A stretch of 64,000 bases of DNA, taken from NCBI RefSeq assembly GCF_000400735.1, contig NZ_KE007368.1, positions 358,916 to 422,915 of the forward strand. The letters are read 5' to 3'. The translations under genes were made by a program, and so were the position numbers. Below the pieces are notes generated by a model. That model was not told where the DNA came from. It did no database searches and saw only the letters and a program-made list of their open reading frames with translations. The stretch is from Acinetobacter tandoii DSM 14970 = CIP 107469. GTDB taxonomy: Bacteria > Pseudomonadota > Gammaproteobacteria > Pseudomonadales > Moraxellaceae. Of the stretch, positions 49,279 through 60,385 are shown piece after piece; position 1 is the first letter of the stretch, and the number at the start of each line of letters is the position of its first letter.

Positions 49279-50838
49279 ATGCAACATTCCCAATATTTCG
49301 AATTAAATCAATACTTTTTTGGGCTGTGGTATGCCGCTTACCGCTTATTAATCACCAGTTGTCTGGTCCTGATTTTTATTCTGACCCAAGATGAACTAGC
49401 AAACAACTACGAATTTCCTCAACTGTATTTTTATGTACTCTGGGGTTATTTTTTCATTAACTGCGTACAGTTTTTTAATCTCAAACATTTTAAACAGCAT
49501 ATTCCGCAGCAGTTTGCATTCATTTTTATTGTCGATGTTATTGCCTTAAGCCTACTCACCATCGCCACCAATGGTCCAAGTTTAAGTATCAGTATTCTGT
49601 TCTTAACCACCATTTTTGCCGCTTCATTACTCCTCAAGACACAAAAAGCCTTAATTATTACCCTCATTGCGGTGATTGCTGTTATCTATCAACAATTCTT
49701 GATCAGCTTTCTAACCCAACACTCGTTTCATAATTTGGGTAATAGTGTCATCTTGGCGGTTTTATTTTTTGTCTTTTATGCTTGTGGGCAAATTGCAGTT
49801 CGACGTTTTCAGCTGCTCGATCATGTCAACTTTTCCCAATCGCAGGAATTAAAACGCCTGCAAAATATTAATCGCTATATCTTAGAGCAAATTGAAACAG
49901 GCTATCTGGTCTTAGATGAAAACTGCCATATTGTTTTAAGTAACCCTGCCGCCTGTGCTTTATTGGGCATTGCGCCATTTTATGCCTTTGATAAATATCC
50001 ACTGTATAAATTACAACCTGATTTGTTTGAGTTACTGAACTTTGATCAGGTACAAAACGGAGAGAAATTTCAGTTTGAATCTCAGCTTAGCCGCTACCAT
50101 TTGCATATTGAAGTGCAGAAACTGATTGTACCACAGCAGGTACTGACACTTTTGGTGATTCAAGATGGGCAGAAAATGAATCAGCAGGTACAACAATTAA
50201 AATTGGCTGCTCTGGGACAACTCTCAGCCAGTATTGCACATGAAATTCGTAATCCATTAGCCGCTATTGTTCAGGCCAATGAACTCTTGCCACATAGTAC
50301 GATTGATCAGCAGCAAACGCTGAGCCAAATGATTAGCAAGCAGACCAAACGCATTGATAAAATTGTGCAAGACACCTTAAGTATGGTGCGTAATCAAGCC
50401 ACTCAACCCATTACCATTCAGCTTGATCATTTTATTCCTCTTTTTATTCAGGAAGATCTACCAGATCTTAAAACCAAAATCTTATGTCACATTGCTCCTC
50501 AACTCAGCTTAAATTTTGATGAGGCACAATTTAGACAGGTATTAATTAATTTAATTCGCAATGCAATCCGACATAATTCACCTGAACGCAGTACAATAGA
50601 ACTCCACTGCTATACGCAGGATAAAAACATTCACATTGATGTGTGTGATTTTGGGGAAGGCGTGGCGATTCAGGATCAAGCCCACCTGTTTCAACCGTTC
50701 TTTAGTACTGCAATTACAGGAACAGGTTTAGGATTATATCTATCACATAGCTTTTGTGAGGCCAATCAAGCCCTCTTAAGCTATGTAGAACAACAACAGG
50801 GAGCTTGCTTTCGCATTCAATGCCGACAGCTGACTTAA
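49279..50838 (+). CDS. pilS: Sensor histidine kinase PilS
   Basis: A 519-residue membrane kinase. Six hydrophobic segments (about residues 20-175) are followed by a PAS-like domain (about 195-300), the H-box ASIAHEIRNPLAAIVQ (His about 329), and a HATPase domain with NLIRNAIRHN and GTGLGLYLS. It phosphorylates PilR to drive sigma-54 transcription of pilin genes. It is followed by pilR after 27 bases. Confidence 0.93.
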   Translation: MQHSQYFELNQYFFGLWYAAYRLLITSCLVLIFILTQDELANNYEFPQLYFYVLWGYFFINCVQFFNLKHFKQHIPQQFAFIFIVDVIALSLLTIATNGPSLSISILFLTTIFAASLLLKTQKALIITLIAVIAVIYQQFLISFLTQHSFHNLGNSVILAVLFFVFYACGQIAVRRFQLLDHVNFSQSQELKRLQNINRYILEQIETGYLVLDENCHIVLSNPAACALLGIAPFYAFDKYPLYKLQPDLFELLNFDQVQNGEKFQFESQLSRYHLHIEVQKLIVPQQVLTLLVIQDGQKMNQQVQQLKLAALGQLSASIAHEIRNPLAAIVQANELLPHSTIDQQQTLSQMISKQTKRIDKIVQDTLSMVRNQATQPITIQLDHFIPLFIQEDLPDLKTKILCHIAPQLSLNFDEAQFRQVLINLIRNAIRHNSPERSTIELHCYTQDKNIHIDVCDFGEGVAIQDQAHLFQPFFSTAITGTGLGLYLSHSFCEANQALLSYVEQQQGACFRIQCRQLT

Positions 50839-50865
50839 TAATTCAATTTTTACTGGGGTGTTATA

Positions 50866-52272
50866 GTGGCGCAACAACCACTCGTTTTATTTGTAGATGA
50901 CGAAGAAGACCTATGTACGCTGATGCAAATGATGCTCAGCCGTATGGGGATCGAAACGCATGTAGCTTATCGTATAGCACAGGCCAAAAAAATGTTGTCT
51001 GAACATCATTATGATGTCTGTTTTACCGATTTAAATCTTCCTGACGGAAGTGGCTTGGAATTGGTTGAAGAAATTTCTCAACAATATCCGCAGTTACCTG
51101 TCGCAGTGCTGACAGCCTACGGCAATATGGATATTGCGATTGCCGCACTCAAAGCGGGAGCTTTTGACTTTGTCAGTAAACCGATTAAACAAACTCATCT
51201 TGAGCAACTCTTGCAAAAGGCTCTGAACAATCCTGTACAGCCACAAGCTTCTAGTGAAGATGCACTTGAACAACGAATGTTGATTGGTCAGTCTGCACCT
51301 ATCGAACAACTCCGCGTGACTTTAAAAAAGATCGCTCGCTCACAAGCTCCCGTGTTTATTACAGGTGAATCTGGTACAGGCAAAGAAGTTGTTGCAAACT
51401 TGGTACATCGCCTCAGTAATCGCAACGAAGGCCCTTTTATTGCCATTAACTGTGGTGCGATTCCTTCTGACCTACTCGAAAGCGAGTTGTTTGGACACAA
51501 AAAAGGCAGCTTTACAGGTGCAACTCAAGACAAACAAGGTTTGATTCAATCGGCACATGGCGGAAGTTTATTTCTAGATGAAATTGCCGAACTACCACTG
51601 AATATGCAGGTCAAATTACTCCGTGCAGTTCAGGAAAAAGCCATTCGTCCAATTGGCTCAGATACTGAAATTGATGTCGATTTTCGAGTGATCAGTGCCA
51701 GCCATCAAGACTTAGAATCACTGGTGCAACAGGGTAAATTCCGACAAGACCTGTTTTTCCGCATCCATGTGATGGATCTGGTTCTCCCCCCTTTACGCGA
51801 GCGTGGTCAGGATATTTTAATTCTCGCGCAGCATTTTATTCAGAAAGTCTGCCGTGAATGGGAAATTGAAGTCAAAGCATTAACTACACGTGGCAAAGAA
51901 TTCTTACTGGCACAGTACTATCCAGGCAATGTTCGTGAACTGCGTAATATTATCGAGCGGGCCATTACTTTAAGTGATGATGACTATATTGATGTACAGC
52001 ATTTACAAAGTGCCCCGTTCCGCCGTAGCGTCAACACCCCAGTATTATCAATTGACCAAATGTTGACAGCACCTTCAGAATTAACGCTCGCGCCACGGAA
52101 ACTGCCTGATGAAGGTTTGGAACTTTATCTAGAAAATATTGAAAAAGAGATTCTGCTCAATGCATTGAATATTACCCATTGGAATCGTACTTTAGCGGCC
52201 AAAAAACTAGGGATGTCCTTCCGTTCTTTGCGTTATCGCCTGAAAAAGTTTGGACTGGATACAGATGAATAA
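50866..52272 (+). CDS. pilR: Sigma-54-dependent response regulator PilR
   Basis: A 468-residue NtrC-type activator. Receiver domain with VDDEED and the phosphorylated Asp in CFTDLNLPDGSG (about 53); AAA+ domain (about 140-370) with Walker A GESGTGKE, the sigma-54 contact loop GSFTGA, and Walker B LFLDEIAEL; and a Fis-type HTH at the C-terminus (TLAAKKLGMSFRSLRYRLKK). It activates pilA-type promoters. It begins with GTG. Its stop codon abuts the ctpA stop on the other strand with no spacer. Confidence 0.95.
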   Translation: MAQQPLVLFVDDEEDLCTLMQMMLSRMGIETHVAYRIAQAKKMLSEHHYDVCFTDLNLPDGSGLELVEEISQQYPQLPVAVLTAYGNMDIAIAALKAGAFDFVSKPIKQTHLEQLLQKALNNPVQPQASSEDALEQRMLIGQSAPIEQLRVTLKKIARSQAPVFITGESGTGKEVVANLVHRLSNRNEGPFIAINCGAIPSDLLESELFGHKKGSFTGATQDKQGLIQSAHGGSLFLDEIAELPLNMQVKLLRAVQEKAIRPIGSDTEIDVDFRVISASHQDLESLVQQGKFRQDLFFRIHVMDLVLPPLRERGQDILILAQHFIQKVCREWEIEVKALTTRGKEFLLAQYYPGNVRELRNIIERAITLSDDDYIDVQHLQSAPFRRSVNTPVLSIDQMLTAPSELTLAPRKLPDEGLELYLENIEKEILLNALNITHWNRTLAAKKLGMSFRSLRYRLKKFGLDTDE

Positions 52273-53439
52273 TTAACGGCGATTCGCAACAATCTCTGCA
52301 ACATGCTCTAGATAAGTCTCTTCTTTCATATCATGTTGCAAGGGATATAGCTGATCAGGCTGAATGCCAACCCCTTCAATCATTTTGCCTGATGGGGTGT
52401 AATAATGCGATACCGTCATTTGTAGTGCAGCGCCATTCGACAATGGGAACAGTTTCTGCACCACACCTTTACCATAACTTTTTTCTCCAACCACCCAAGC
52501 ACGACGATGCTCTTTCATCGCAGCCGTAAAAACTTCTGCCGCTGATGCCGAACGAGTATTAATTAATATACCGACTTTAAGATTCTGAAACTCTGAGCTT
52601 GGTAGAGCTTGAAATTGCTGATTACCTTCAGAACGGCTTTTGGTAGTGACAATAATGCCCTGATTTAAAAATAGGTCTGCTGTTTCCACTGCTGCGGACA
52701 ATAAACCACCAGGGTTATTTCGCAAATCAATCAGCACGGCCTTAAGACGAGATGGATTATTTTCTTCAATTAAACGCTTAATTTCATTGGCGGTATCTTG
52801 TTGGAATACCCGAACTTTAAGCAGTAGCACTTGGTTATGTAGCAGTTGTGCCTCAATGTCTGTTTCAATTTTCTTGGTCCGAACCAAGCTAATTGGCTTG
52901 GTGGTCTGCCCCAATTGCACACTCAAAGTCGAGCCAATCGAACCATACAACAACGCATTGACCTGTTCACGGTTCAACTTTCTTAATTCTTGATCATCAA
53001 TTTTGAAAACGGAAACGCCATTACGCAAGCCTTGCTTATAGGCATCGGCTTCTGGCTTGAGTCCTTGAATCGTCCATTGTCGCTGATTGTCGTAATTTAA
53101 ATTAAAATCGACTGAAGCCAAGTCACCATCGGTATATTGCACCAACTGCTTATAATCTTCGGGTGATAAATAACGAGAATAGCGATCTAAACCACTCACC
53201 AAACCTTGAATGGCTTGTTGGAAAAGTTGTTCATCATTTTTATTATCGACGTAATTGTCTTTGACAATGCCATAAATCTGGACAAACTGCTGAATCGATT
53301 CAACAGGGACTTCGGGATAACTTTGTTCGACTTCATCAAAATCTGGAGCAGTGTCAGTCTCATTCACTGCCCCAATTGCAGGTCCACAACACATGAATAC
53401 CGCTGTTAAGGAAATAGCACATTTCAAGTGTTGTGTCAT
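52273..53439 (-). CDS. ctpA: C-terminal processing protease (S41 family, CtpA)
   Basis: A 388-residue periplasmic S41 peptidase. A signal peptide (ending about residue 24) is followed by a helical region, a PDZ domain (about 90-170) and the protease core. The catalytic Ser is in NTRSASAAEV (about 304) and the general-base Lys in SYGKGVVQ (about 329). Such proteases trim or degrade cell-wall hydrolases and other periplasmic proteins. It is downstream of gpmI on the same strand, a common gammaproteobacterial pairing. Confidence 0.93.
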   Translation of the reverse strand: MTQHLKCAISLTAVFMCCGPAIGAVNETDTAPDFDEVEQSYPEVPVESIQQFVQIYGIVKDNYVDNKNDEQLFQQAIQGLVSGLDRYSRYLSPEDYKQLVQYTDGDLASVDFNLNYDNQRQWTIQGLKPEADAYKQGLRNGVSVFKIDDQELRKLNREQVNALLYGSIGSTLSVQLGQTTKPISLVRTKKIETDIEAQLLHNQVLLLKVRVFQQDTANEIKRLIEENNPSRLKAVLIDLRNNPGGLLSAAVETADLFLNQGIIVTTKSRSEGNQQFQALPSSEFQNLKVGILINTRSASAAEVFTAAMKEHRRAWVVGEKSYGKGVVQKLFPLSNGAALQMTVSHYYTPSGKMIEGVGIQPDQLYPLQHDMKEETYLEHVAEIVANRR

Positions 53440-53462
53440 TGATTCACCTATAAAAAGCCAAA

Positions 53463-55010
53463 TTAGGCTTGTAGGGTAATAAGGTTACGACCTTGCATTT
53501 CTGCTGGAACGGGTAAGTGCATCAAGTTTAACAAGGTTGGCGCTACGTCAGCCAATACACCACCTTCCGCGATTGTAGCTTGCGTTGGCCCCACATAAAT
53601 AAACGGCACCAATTCCGTTGTATGTTGAGTATGCACTTGACCACTCACGTAGTCCTGCATTTGCTCTACATTACCGTGATCGGCAGTAATCAACATATGG
53701 CCTTTTTTAGCCATAACTGCATCGTAGACACGACCTAAACAGGTATCCACAGCTTCTACAGCTTTCACTGCTGCTTGGAATACACCTGTATGTCCGACCA
53801 TGTCACCATTGGCATAGTTCACCACCAACAGATCATATTCACCCGAATTAATCGCCGCGACCAACTCATCAGTCACTTCATAAGCGCTCATTTCTGGTTT
53901 TAAATCATAGGTTGCCACATTCGGTGATGGAATTAGGATACGTTTTTCACCTGGATATTCATCTTCACGGCCACCACTAAAGAAGAACGTCACATGCGCG
54001 TATTTCTCAGTTTCCGCAATACGCAACTGTGTTTTACCCAAAGTCGAAAGGTATTCACCCAATGAATTATGCAATGCCTCAGGCATATAAGCCACAGGAG
54101 CATCAATAGTTGCTTGATAACGTGTCAACATGACGAACATCGACAAGTTCGGCACAACTTTACGTTCGAAGCCAGCAAAATCTTGCTCTACAAAAGCTTT
54201 GGTAATTTCACGCGCACGGTCAGCACGGAAGTTCATAAAGACAATGCTGTCACCGTCTTGAACTTTAGCCACATCACCAATGCGGGTTGCTTTGACAAAT
54301 TCATCAGATTCATCGGCTGCATATGCTTGCTCTAAGCCTTCAACTGCCGTTGCTGCTGTACGAACTGCCTCACCTTCTGTCAATAAACGATAAGCTTGTT
54401 CCACGCGATCCCAGCGATTGTCACGGTCCATGGCATAGTAACGACCAATCAGGGTGGCAATACGTCCTTGATTTGGATATTGCGCAAATAAAGCATCGAG
54501 TTTTTCTAATGAAGGTTGTGCACTTTTTGGTGGTGTGTCACGACCATCTAAGAAGGCGTGTAAATACACCTTCGCACCACGTTTCAGTGCAAGCTCTGCC
54601 ATCGCGACAATATGGTCTTCGTGTGAATGTACACCACCTTCTGAGAGCAAACCCATAATATGGACTGCACCTTGAGCGGCTTTGGCTTTTTCAACCGCAT
54701 CAATCAAAACTTGCTGTTCAAAGAAAGCGCCTGTACGAATATCTTTGGTAATTCGAGTAAAGTCCTGATACAACACACGACCAGCACCCAAATTCATATG
54801 ACCGACTTCAGAGTTACCCATTTGTCCATCTGGCAAGCCAACGTCTTCACCAGAACCAGAGATTAATCCATGCGGATGTTTTTGTTGCATAGCAGTCAAG
54901 TTTGGTCGTTGTGCTGCAAGGAAGGCATTATCTTTAACCGCTTCACGGTGTCCAATACCATCCATAATTACCAATACGTGGGGGACTTTGCCAGCAATTG
55001 CATCCGTCAT
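53463..55010 (-). CDS. gpmI: 2,3-bisphosphoglycerate-independent phosphoglycerate mutase
   Basis: A 515-residue two-metal (Mn) phosphoglycerate mutase, interconverting 3- and 2-phosphoglycerate in glycolysis and gluconeogenesis. The catalytic Ser is in [17 protein letters not shown] (about residue 68), and metal-binding residues lie in VLVIMDGIG near the N-terminus and [11 protein letters not shown] near the C-terminus. Full length for the family. ctpA follows after 23 bases. Confidence 0.97.
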   Translation of the reverse strand: MTDAIAGKVPHVLVIMDGIGHREAVKDNAFLAAQRPNLTAMQQKHPHGLISGSGEDVGLPDGQMGNSEVGHMNLGAGRVLYQDFTRITKDIRTGAFFEQQVLIDAVEKAKAAQGAVHIMGLLSEGGVHSHEDHIVAMAELALKRGAKVYLHAFLDGRDTPPKSAQPSLEKLDALFAQYPNQGRIATLIGRYYAMDRDNRWDRVEQAYRLLTEGEAVRTAATAVEGLEQAYAADESDEFVKATRIGDVAKVQDGDSIVFMNFRADRAREITKAFVEQDFAGFERKVVPNLSMFVMLTRYQATIDAPVAYMPEALHNSLGEYLSTLGKTQLRIAETEKYAHVTFFFSGGREDEYPGEKRILIPSPNVATYDLKPEMSAYEVTDELVAAINSGEYDLLVVNYANGDMVGHTGVFQAAVKAVEAVDTCLGRVYDAVMAKKGHMLITADHGNVEQMQDYVSGQVHTQHTTELVPFIYVGPTQATIAEGGVLADVAPTLLNLMHLPVPAEMQGRNLITLQA

Positions 55011-55096
55011 GATTTACACTCTTGTCTATAAATTGGTCGCTATATCTTACCGAATTTTCGTGCAAGACTCCATGTATGCAACAGGCTTAAACTCAC

Positions 55097-55127
55097 TTGT
55101 ACAGATTGTTTTCGTCAATCTGTACAA
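55097..55127. other. Perfect 12-bp inverted repeat between lptG and gpmI
   Basis: TTGTACAGATTG / CAATCTGTACAA with a 7-base loop, five bases after the lptG stop on the minus strand. It has no U-tract on either strand, so it is not a standard terminator. Confidence 0.6.
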
Positions 55128-55131
55128 ATTC

Positions 55132-56202
55132 CTAGCGAGCACGGCGCAATAAATAACCACCAACCACAAACATAATGACAATCGGGACAAAGACGAACCA
55201 AGCGGGCGATGGACTATAGACCAAACTGGCATAACCCAGAAAATCTTGTAAATAGAAGAATCCTAAGCCAATAAATAAGGCAATCACCAAACGGAAACCC
55301 ATGGATTGTTGGCGCAAAGGTCCGAAAATAAAAGAACAGGCGATTAAAACCAGTGCAATTAAAGCAAATGGCGAACCGACTTTTTGCCAGAATGCCAACT
55401 GATAGGTTTTTGGGACTTGGCTATATTCATGCATATACCGCATAAAACTCACCAGTTGGCTTGGTGATAAATCTTCAGGATCAATGGTCACCATGTGGAC
55501 ATATTTCGGTTGCAATGCCAAAGCCAAAGGTTGTTGCGCTGCATCACGTTTGATTGCATTGCCCGCATCCTGAATTGCCATTTGTTCGGTATCTTGCAAA
55601 TTCCAACGACCATCCTGAACAAATTGTCCCTGTTCAGCATTCAGTACGCTATTCAAACGATATTCTTGGTCAAAATCAACCACTTGAATATTCCGCAATT
55701 GACCTTGTGAGTTGGCATAATCAATATAAATAAAGCGCTGCCCTTCTCGAGTCCAATAGCCTTTGACCTCACCTAACGCCGCAACGCTACGGTGACTTTT
55801 CACACTCTTGGCCTGTTCATTGGTATAAGGAATCACCCACTCACTTAAGACGAAGGATAAAATCACTAAAATTAAAGCCGAACGAATCACCCAGCCGACA
55901 ATACGCCACAGGCTAATCCCGATGGAACGCATCACAATCAATTCACTGTTGGATGCCATTGTTCCCAAGCCTAATACCGCCCCAATTAAAGCAGCAATCG
56001 GCAAAATCTCATACAAGTACCGCGGTGCGCCCCATAAGACATAAATCAGCGCCTGCCAAGCAGTATAGGTATCGTTCAGTTCACTCAATTCGCCTAAATA
56101 GGTAAATAGAATCTGTAATACCGACAAGACCGCTGTCGCCCCCAACATGGCATAGGCTGTGGTCTTAGTCACATGTTTCGCGACAATACGACGTGCAAAC
56201 AT
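55132..56202 (-). CDS. lptG: LPS export permease LptG
   Basis: A 356-residue inner-membrane subunit of the LptB2FG transporter that extracts lipooligosaccharide from the inner membrane and passes it to LptC. Three membrane segments at each end (about 12-32, 60-80, 100-120; 275-295, 305-325, 330-350) flank a periplasmic beta-jellyroll domain (about 130-270). It starts one base after lptF. The call of G rather than F rests on order and similarity. Confidence 0.92.
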   Translation of the reverse strand: MFARRIVAKHVTKTTAYAMLGATAVLSVLQILFTYLGELSELNDTYTAWQALIYVLWGAPRYLYEILPIAALIGAVLGLGTMASNSELIVMRSIGISLWRIVGWVIRSALILVILSFVLSEWVIPYTNEQAKSVKSHRSVAALGEVKGYWTREGQRFIYIDYANSQGQLRNIQVVDFDQEYRLNSVLNAEQGQFVQDGRWNLQDTEQMAIQDAGNAIKRDAAQQPLALALQPKYVHMVTIDPEDLSPSQLVSFMRYMHEYSQVPKTYQLAFWQKVGSPFALIALVLIACSFIFGPLRQQSMGFRLVIALFIGLGFFYLQDFLGYASLVYSPSPAWFVFVPIVIMFVVGGYLLRRAR

Positions 56203-56203
56203 T

Positions 56204-57304
56204 TTAAGACCTCACTCGCTGAATCTGCTTCTTAATTTTTGGAGCTAGTTTTTGCTTACGCGAGAAAATCGCGGCTGCCATTGCATAGACAAAAAGCACC
56301 AATGGGTAGGCCCAAATTCCAATTTCCTGTTTGCTGACACGCGTTTTAATCGCCATCATCGCGACAATTAAACTGGCAAAAATTAACAGTGCAGGAAATA
56401 GTTTTAAATAACGTCCCTGACGTGGACTCACTTCAGATAAAGCTACGGCTAATCCTAATGCTACAATCATGACCAGTGGAACGAACATCCGCCAACCCAA
56501 CTCGCTGGCCACAATTGGATCATTACGGTTTTGCCATAACTTACCCGTGGTTAAGGCCTCAACTTCTGAGCTTTCGAATTTAGCTTCTTTATCATTTTCT
56601 AAACGTAAGCGATAACTTTGAAATTCGGCTTGGGTATATTTTGGCTGACCTGGATAAATTTCATAACGACGACCTTGTACCAAATCGACCACATTGGCAG
56701 TGTCATTCGCGACTTCAACCCGTGTTGCCTCTTTGGCCAAAATCATGACATCAGGCTTACCTTCTTTTTCTGCACGCTGATAAAAGAAAATATCTTTTAG
56801 ATTTCGCCGATCTTCTGATAAATCGCCAGCGTAGATAGTATAAGGGCCTGAAGAAATGAATTCTTTCGGGCGCACCAAATCAAAACCTGTACGAACTGCC
56901 TGACTGGTGGTGAGCTGTTCAAATTGACGTAAGCCCCAAGGCGACATCCACAGCATTAACACACCCTGTAACAGCATAAACACCAAGGTCAAGGGAATAA
57001 GCATACGTGCCAATTGATGTCTACTAACGCCACTGCCATTTAGCACAGCCATTTCATGGTCGACATATAAACGACCAAACACCAGCATGAGACCAATGAA
57101 GAAACCCAAGGGAAAAATCAGCGTTAAAAACTCAGGCAAACGATAACCGATGATGCTGAATAAAATGCCTGCATCTAAACGACCTTGAGCAGCTACGCCG
57201 AAATACTTGATTAATCGGCCACCCATCATGATTAAGGTCAACAAGCCAATCACAACCAATGAATTAGACACCACTTGCTTGACTAAATAACGCCGAATAA
57301 TCAA
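56204..57304 (-). CDS. lptF: LPS export permease LptF
   Basis: A 366-residue partner of LptG, with the same layout: N-terminal membrane segments (about 10-30, 50-75, 100-120), a periplasmic jellyroll domain with ARRVEVAN-type segments, and three C-terminal membrane segments. It starts MIIRRYLVKQVVSNSL, the typical LptF beginning. It forms the lptF-lptG operon and is divergent from pepA, the same arrangement as in E. coli and Pseudomonas. Confidence 0.93.
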   Translation of the reverse strand: MIIRRYLVKQVVSNSLVVIGLLTLIMMGGRLIKYFGVAAQGRLDAGILFSIIGYRLPEFLTLIFPLGFFIGLMLVFGRLYVDHEMAVLNGSGVSRHQLARMLIPLTLVFMLLQGVLMLWMSPWGLRQFEQLTTSQAVRTGFDLVRPKEFISSGPYTIYAGDLSEDRRNLKDIFFYQRAEKEGKPDVMILAKEATRVEVANDTANVVDLVQGRRYEIYPGQPKYTQAEFQSYRLRLENDKEAKFESSEVEALTTGKLWQNRNDPIVASELGWRMFVPLVMIVALGLAVALSEVSPRQGRYLKLFPALLIFASLIVAMMAIKTRVSKQEIGIWAYPLVLFVYAMAAAIFSRKQKLAPKIKKQIQRVRS

Positions 57305-57454
57305 ATTGATTCTTCCAATTTCAAAAAGAGTAAAAACTACCGTTAGTTTACCCGAATGTTAAAAATATAAAACCTATTCCCCTGCTTCTGCATTGAAACT
57401 CGAACCATAAAAATGTTTCAATGGCTGAATGACTTAAAACCCTCAAAGGCGTGA

Positions 57455-59312
<1,858 letters not shown>

Positions 59313-59334
59313 CTGTTCAACCTTAGGGAGAAAT

Positions 59335-59970
59335 ATGGTGGCATTAAATGTCGGTCCAGATTTTAAACAGCGCTGGCTAGAAGCGCCTGAAGCTGTACGT
59401 CAGACATTTATGGATGATCTGAATCATATTTGTGATTTATTACAACCCGAGACACAGACTCAACTCTGGCTTGCAGCAGATCAGAAAGCTCAAGCACGAG
59501 CACAGCAGGTTATAGAACAAGCTTATGCAGATTTAAAAGCACGTCTGATAGAAGAAGCACGAATTCGTCGTCAATTGGCTTTAGAACAATCCTTAGCCAA
59601 TAAGCGGGCTGCAACTGAACAATATGCCCAACAATTATTTGAGGATGAAAAACGTCAATATGCTGAACAAACACATACTTTAGACAGCTTGCGCCAGCAT
59701 ATTGAACAAGAAACGCTACGCTATACCGAACGCTATCATGTCAATGATAGTCACCAAAATCTGAACTTTGCCCCAGGCATGGTGCATGTTTCAGATCAAC
59801 AAATTTTGTCTGAATTAGAAACTGTGCGCTTACGCTTAGAACTCGAGGCCGAAGCTCACATTGAACAAGCTGTGAGTAAATTCCGTAATAAATTACGTTC
59901 CGCAGCGCAAGAAGAAATTGAATACATATTACATAATTCTAATTTTTCTGATGTAAAACCAACCGTTTAA
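59335..59970 (+). CDS. Uncharacterised coiled-coil protein downstream of holC
   Basis: A 211-residue cytoplasmic protein with long Ala/Glu/Gln-rich helices (about residues 45-130 and 155-200) that should form coiled coils. The pattern is loosely like FliH or V-ATPase E stalk proteins but I see no diagnostic motif. AGGGAG precedes the ATG at 59335; the frame is open to 59287, overlapping holC, without a ribosome binding site. It probably belongs to pepA-holC transcript. Function unknown. Confidence 0.78.
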   Translation: MVALNVGPDFKQRWLEAPEAVRQTFMDDLNHICDLLQPETQTQLWLAADQKAQARAQQVIEQAYADLKARLIEEARIRRQLALEQSLANKRAATEQYAQQLFEDEKRQYAEQTHTLDSLRQHIEQETLRYTERYHVNDSHQNLNFAPGMVHVSDQQILSELETVRLRLELEAEAHIEQAVSKFRNKLRSAAQEEIEYILHNSNFSDVKPTV

Positions 59971-59992
59971 TTTTTCTACTTCAATTTGATGG

Positions 59993-60032
59993 GTGTCATG
60001 AAAATGACACATAAATGTCACAATATAGTCAT
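59993..60032 (+). promoter_or_regulatory. Pho-box-like array of four 7-mers on an 11-bp pitch
   Basis: GTGTCAT (59993), ATGACAC (60004), ATGTCAC (60015) and TAGTCAT (60026) are each 11 bp apart, separated by AT-rich 4-mers GAAA, ATAA and AATA. PhoB boxes have this same form (7-mers like CTGTCAT with 4-bp AT spacers). The first two also make a palindrome TGTCAT/ATGACA. A TAAAAT box follows at 60038. It would control the 72-residue gene at 60101; PhoB binding is inferred. Confidence 0.5.
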
Positions 60033-60058
60033 CACTTTAAAATAAACGCTTTAAAGTG
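60033..60058. other. Palindrome between the Pho-box-like array and the 72-aa gene
   Basis: Perfect 9-bp inverted repeat CACTTTAAA / TTTAAAGTG with an 8-base centre. It directly follows the 11-bp repeats and covers the expected -10 to start region, so it may be a repressor site or a 5-prime hairpin of the transcript. Confidence 0.5.
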
Positions 60059-60100
60059 TTGACGCCAAAAATTGACATATCAATAAATTAGGAAGAAAAA

Positions 60101-60319
60101 ATGGACCTACTGAACCACGTTTCTCACCGCATTGCTGCTCTCGATTCAGGCGAACAATGGATTGTGTCTGCTCAAAAACTACTGATCAGCCGCACCGATT
60201 TTCAATCACTTTCGATCTTTCTTTCCCGCGAGTCAGAAAAAGGCCATTTCAGCATTTCCCCACAGGGACTCAACGCAAGCTACCATGCTGAACCCGTGGT
60301 GACGATTATTAAACATTAA
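60101..60319 (+). CDS. Small protein of unknown function, 72 residues
   Basis: A 72-residue soluble protein (MDLLNHVSHRIAAL at the start, VVTIIKH at the end) with no signal peptide or membrane segment. AGGAAG lies six bases before the ATG. The codon use is like neighbouring genes and the upstream region has well-ordered regulatory repeats, both of which support a real gene. I do not recognise it. Confidence 0.72.
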   Translation: MDLLNHVSHRIAALDSGEQWIVSAQKLLISRTDFQSLSIFLSRESEKGHFSISPQGLNASYHAEPVVTIIKH

Positions 60320-60359
60320 CTATTGACCATGAATCTTTAAATATTCGCTTCGCAAAGTT

Positions 60360-60385
60360 GAGTGACTTGTTTGCGCAAGTCACTC
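60360..60385. other. Inverted repeat spanning the dedA stop codon
   Basis: Perfect 10-bp repeat GAGTGACTTG / CAAGTCACTC with a 6-base loop. It includes the last codons and TGA of the DedA gene (minus strand), and lacks a U-tract. A role in mRNA 3-prime end protection is possible. Confidence 0.55.
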
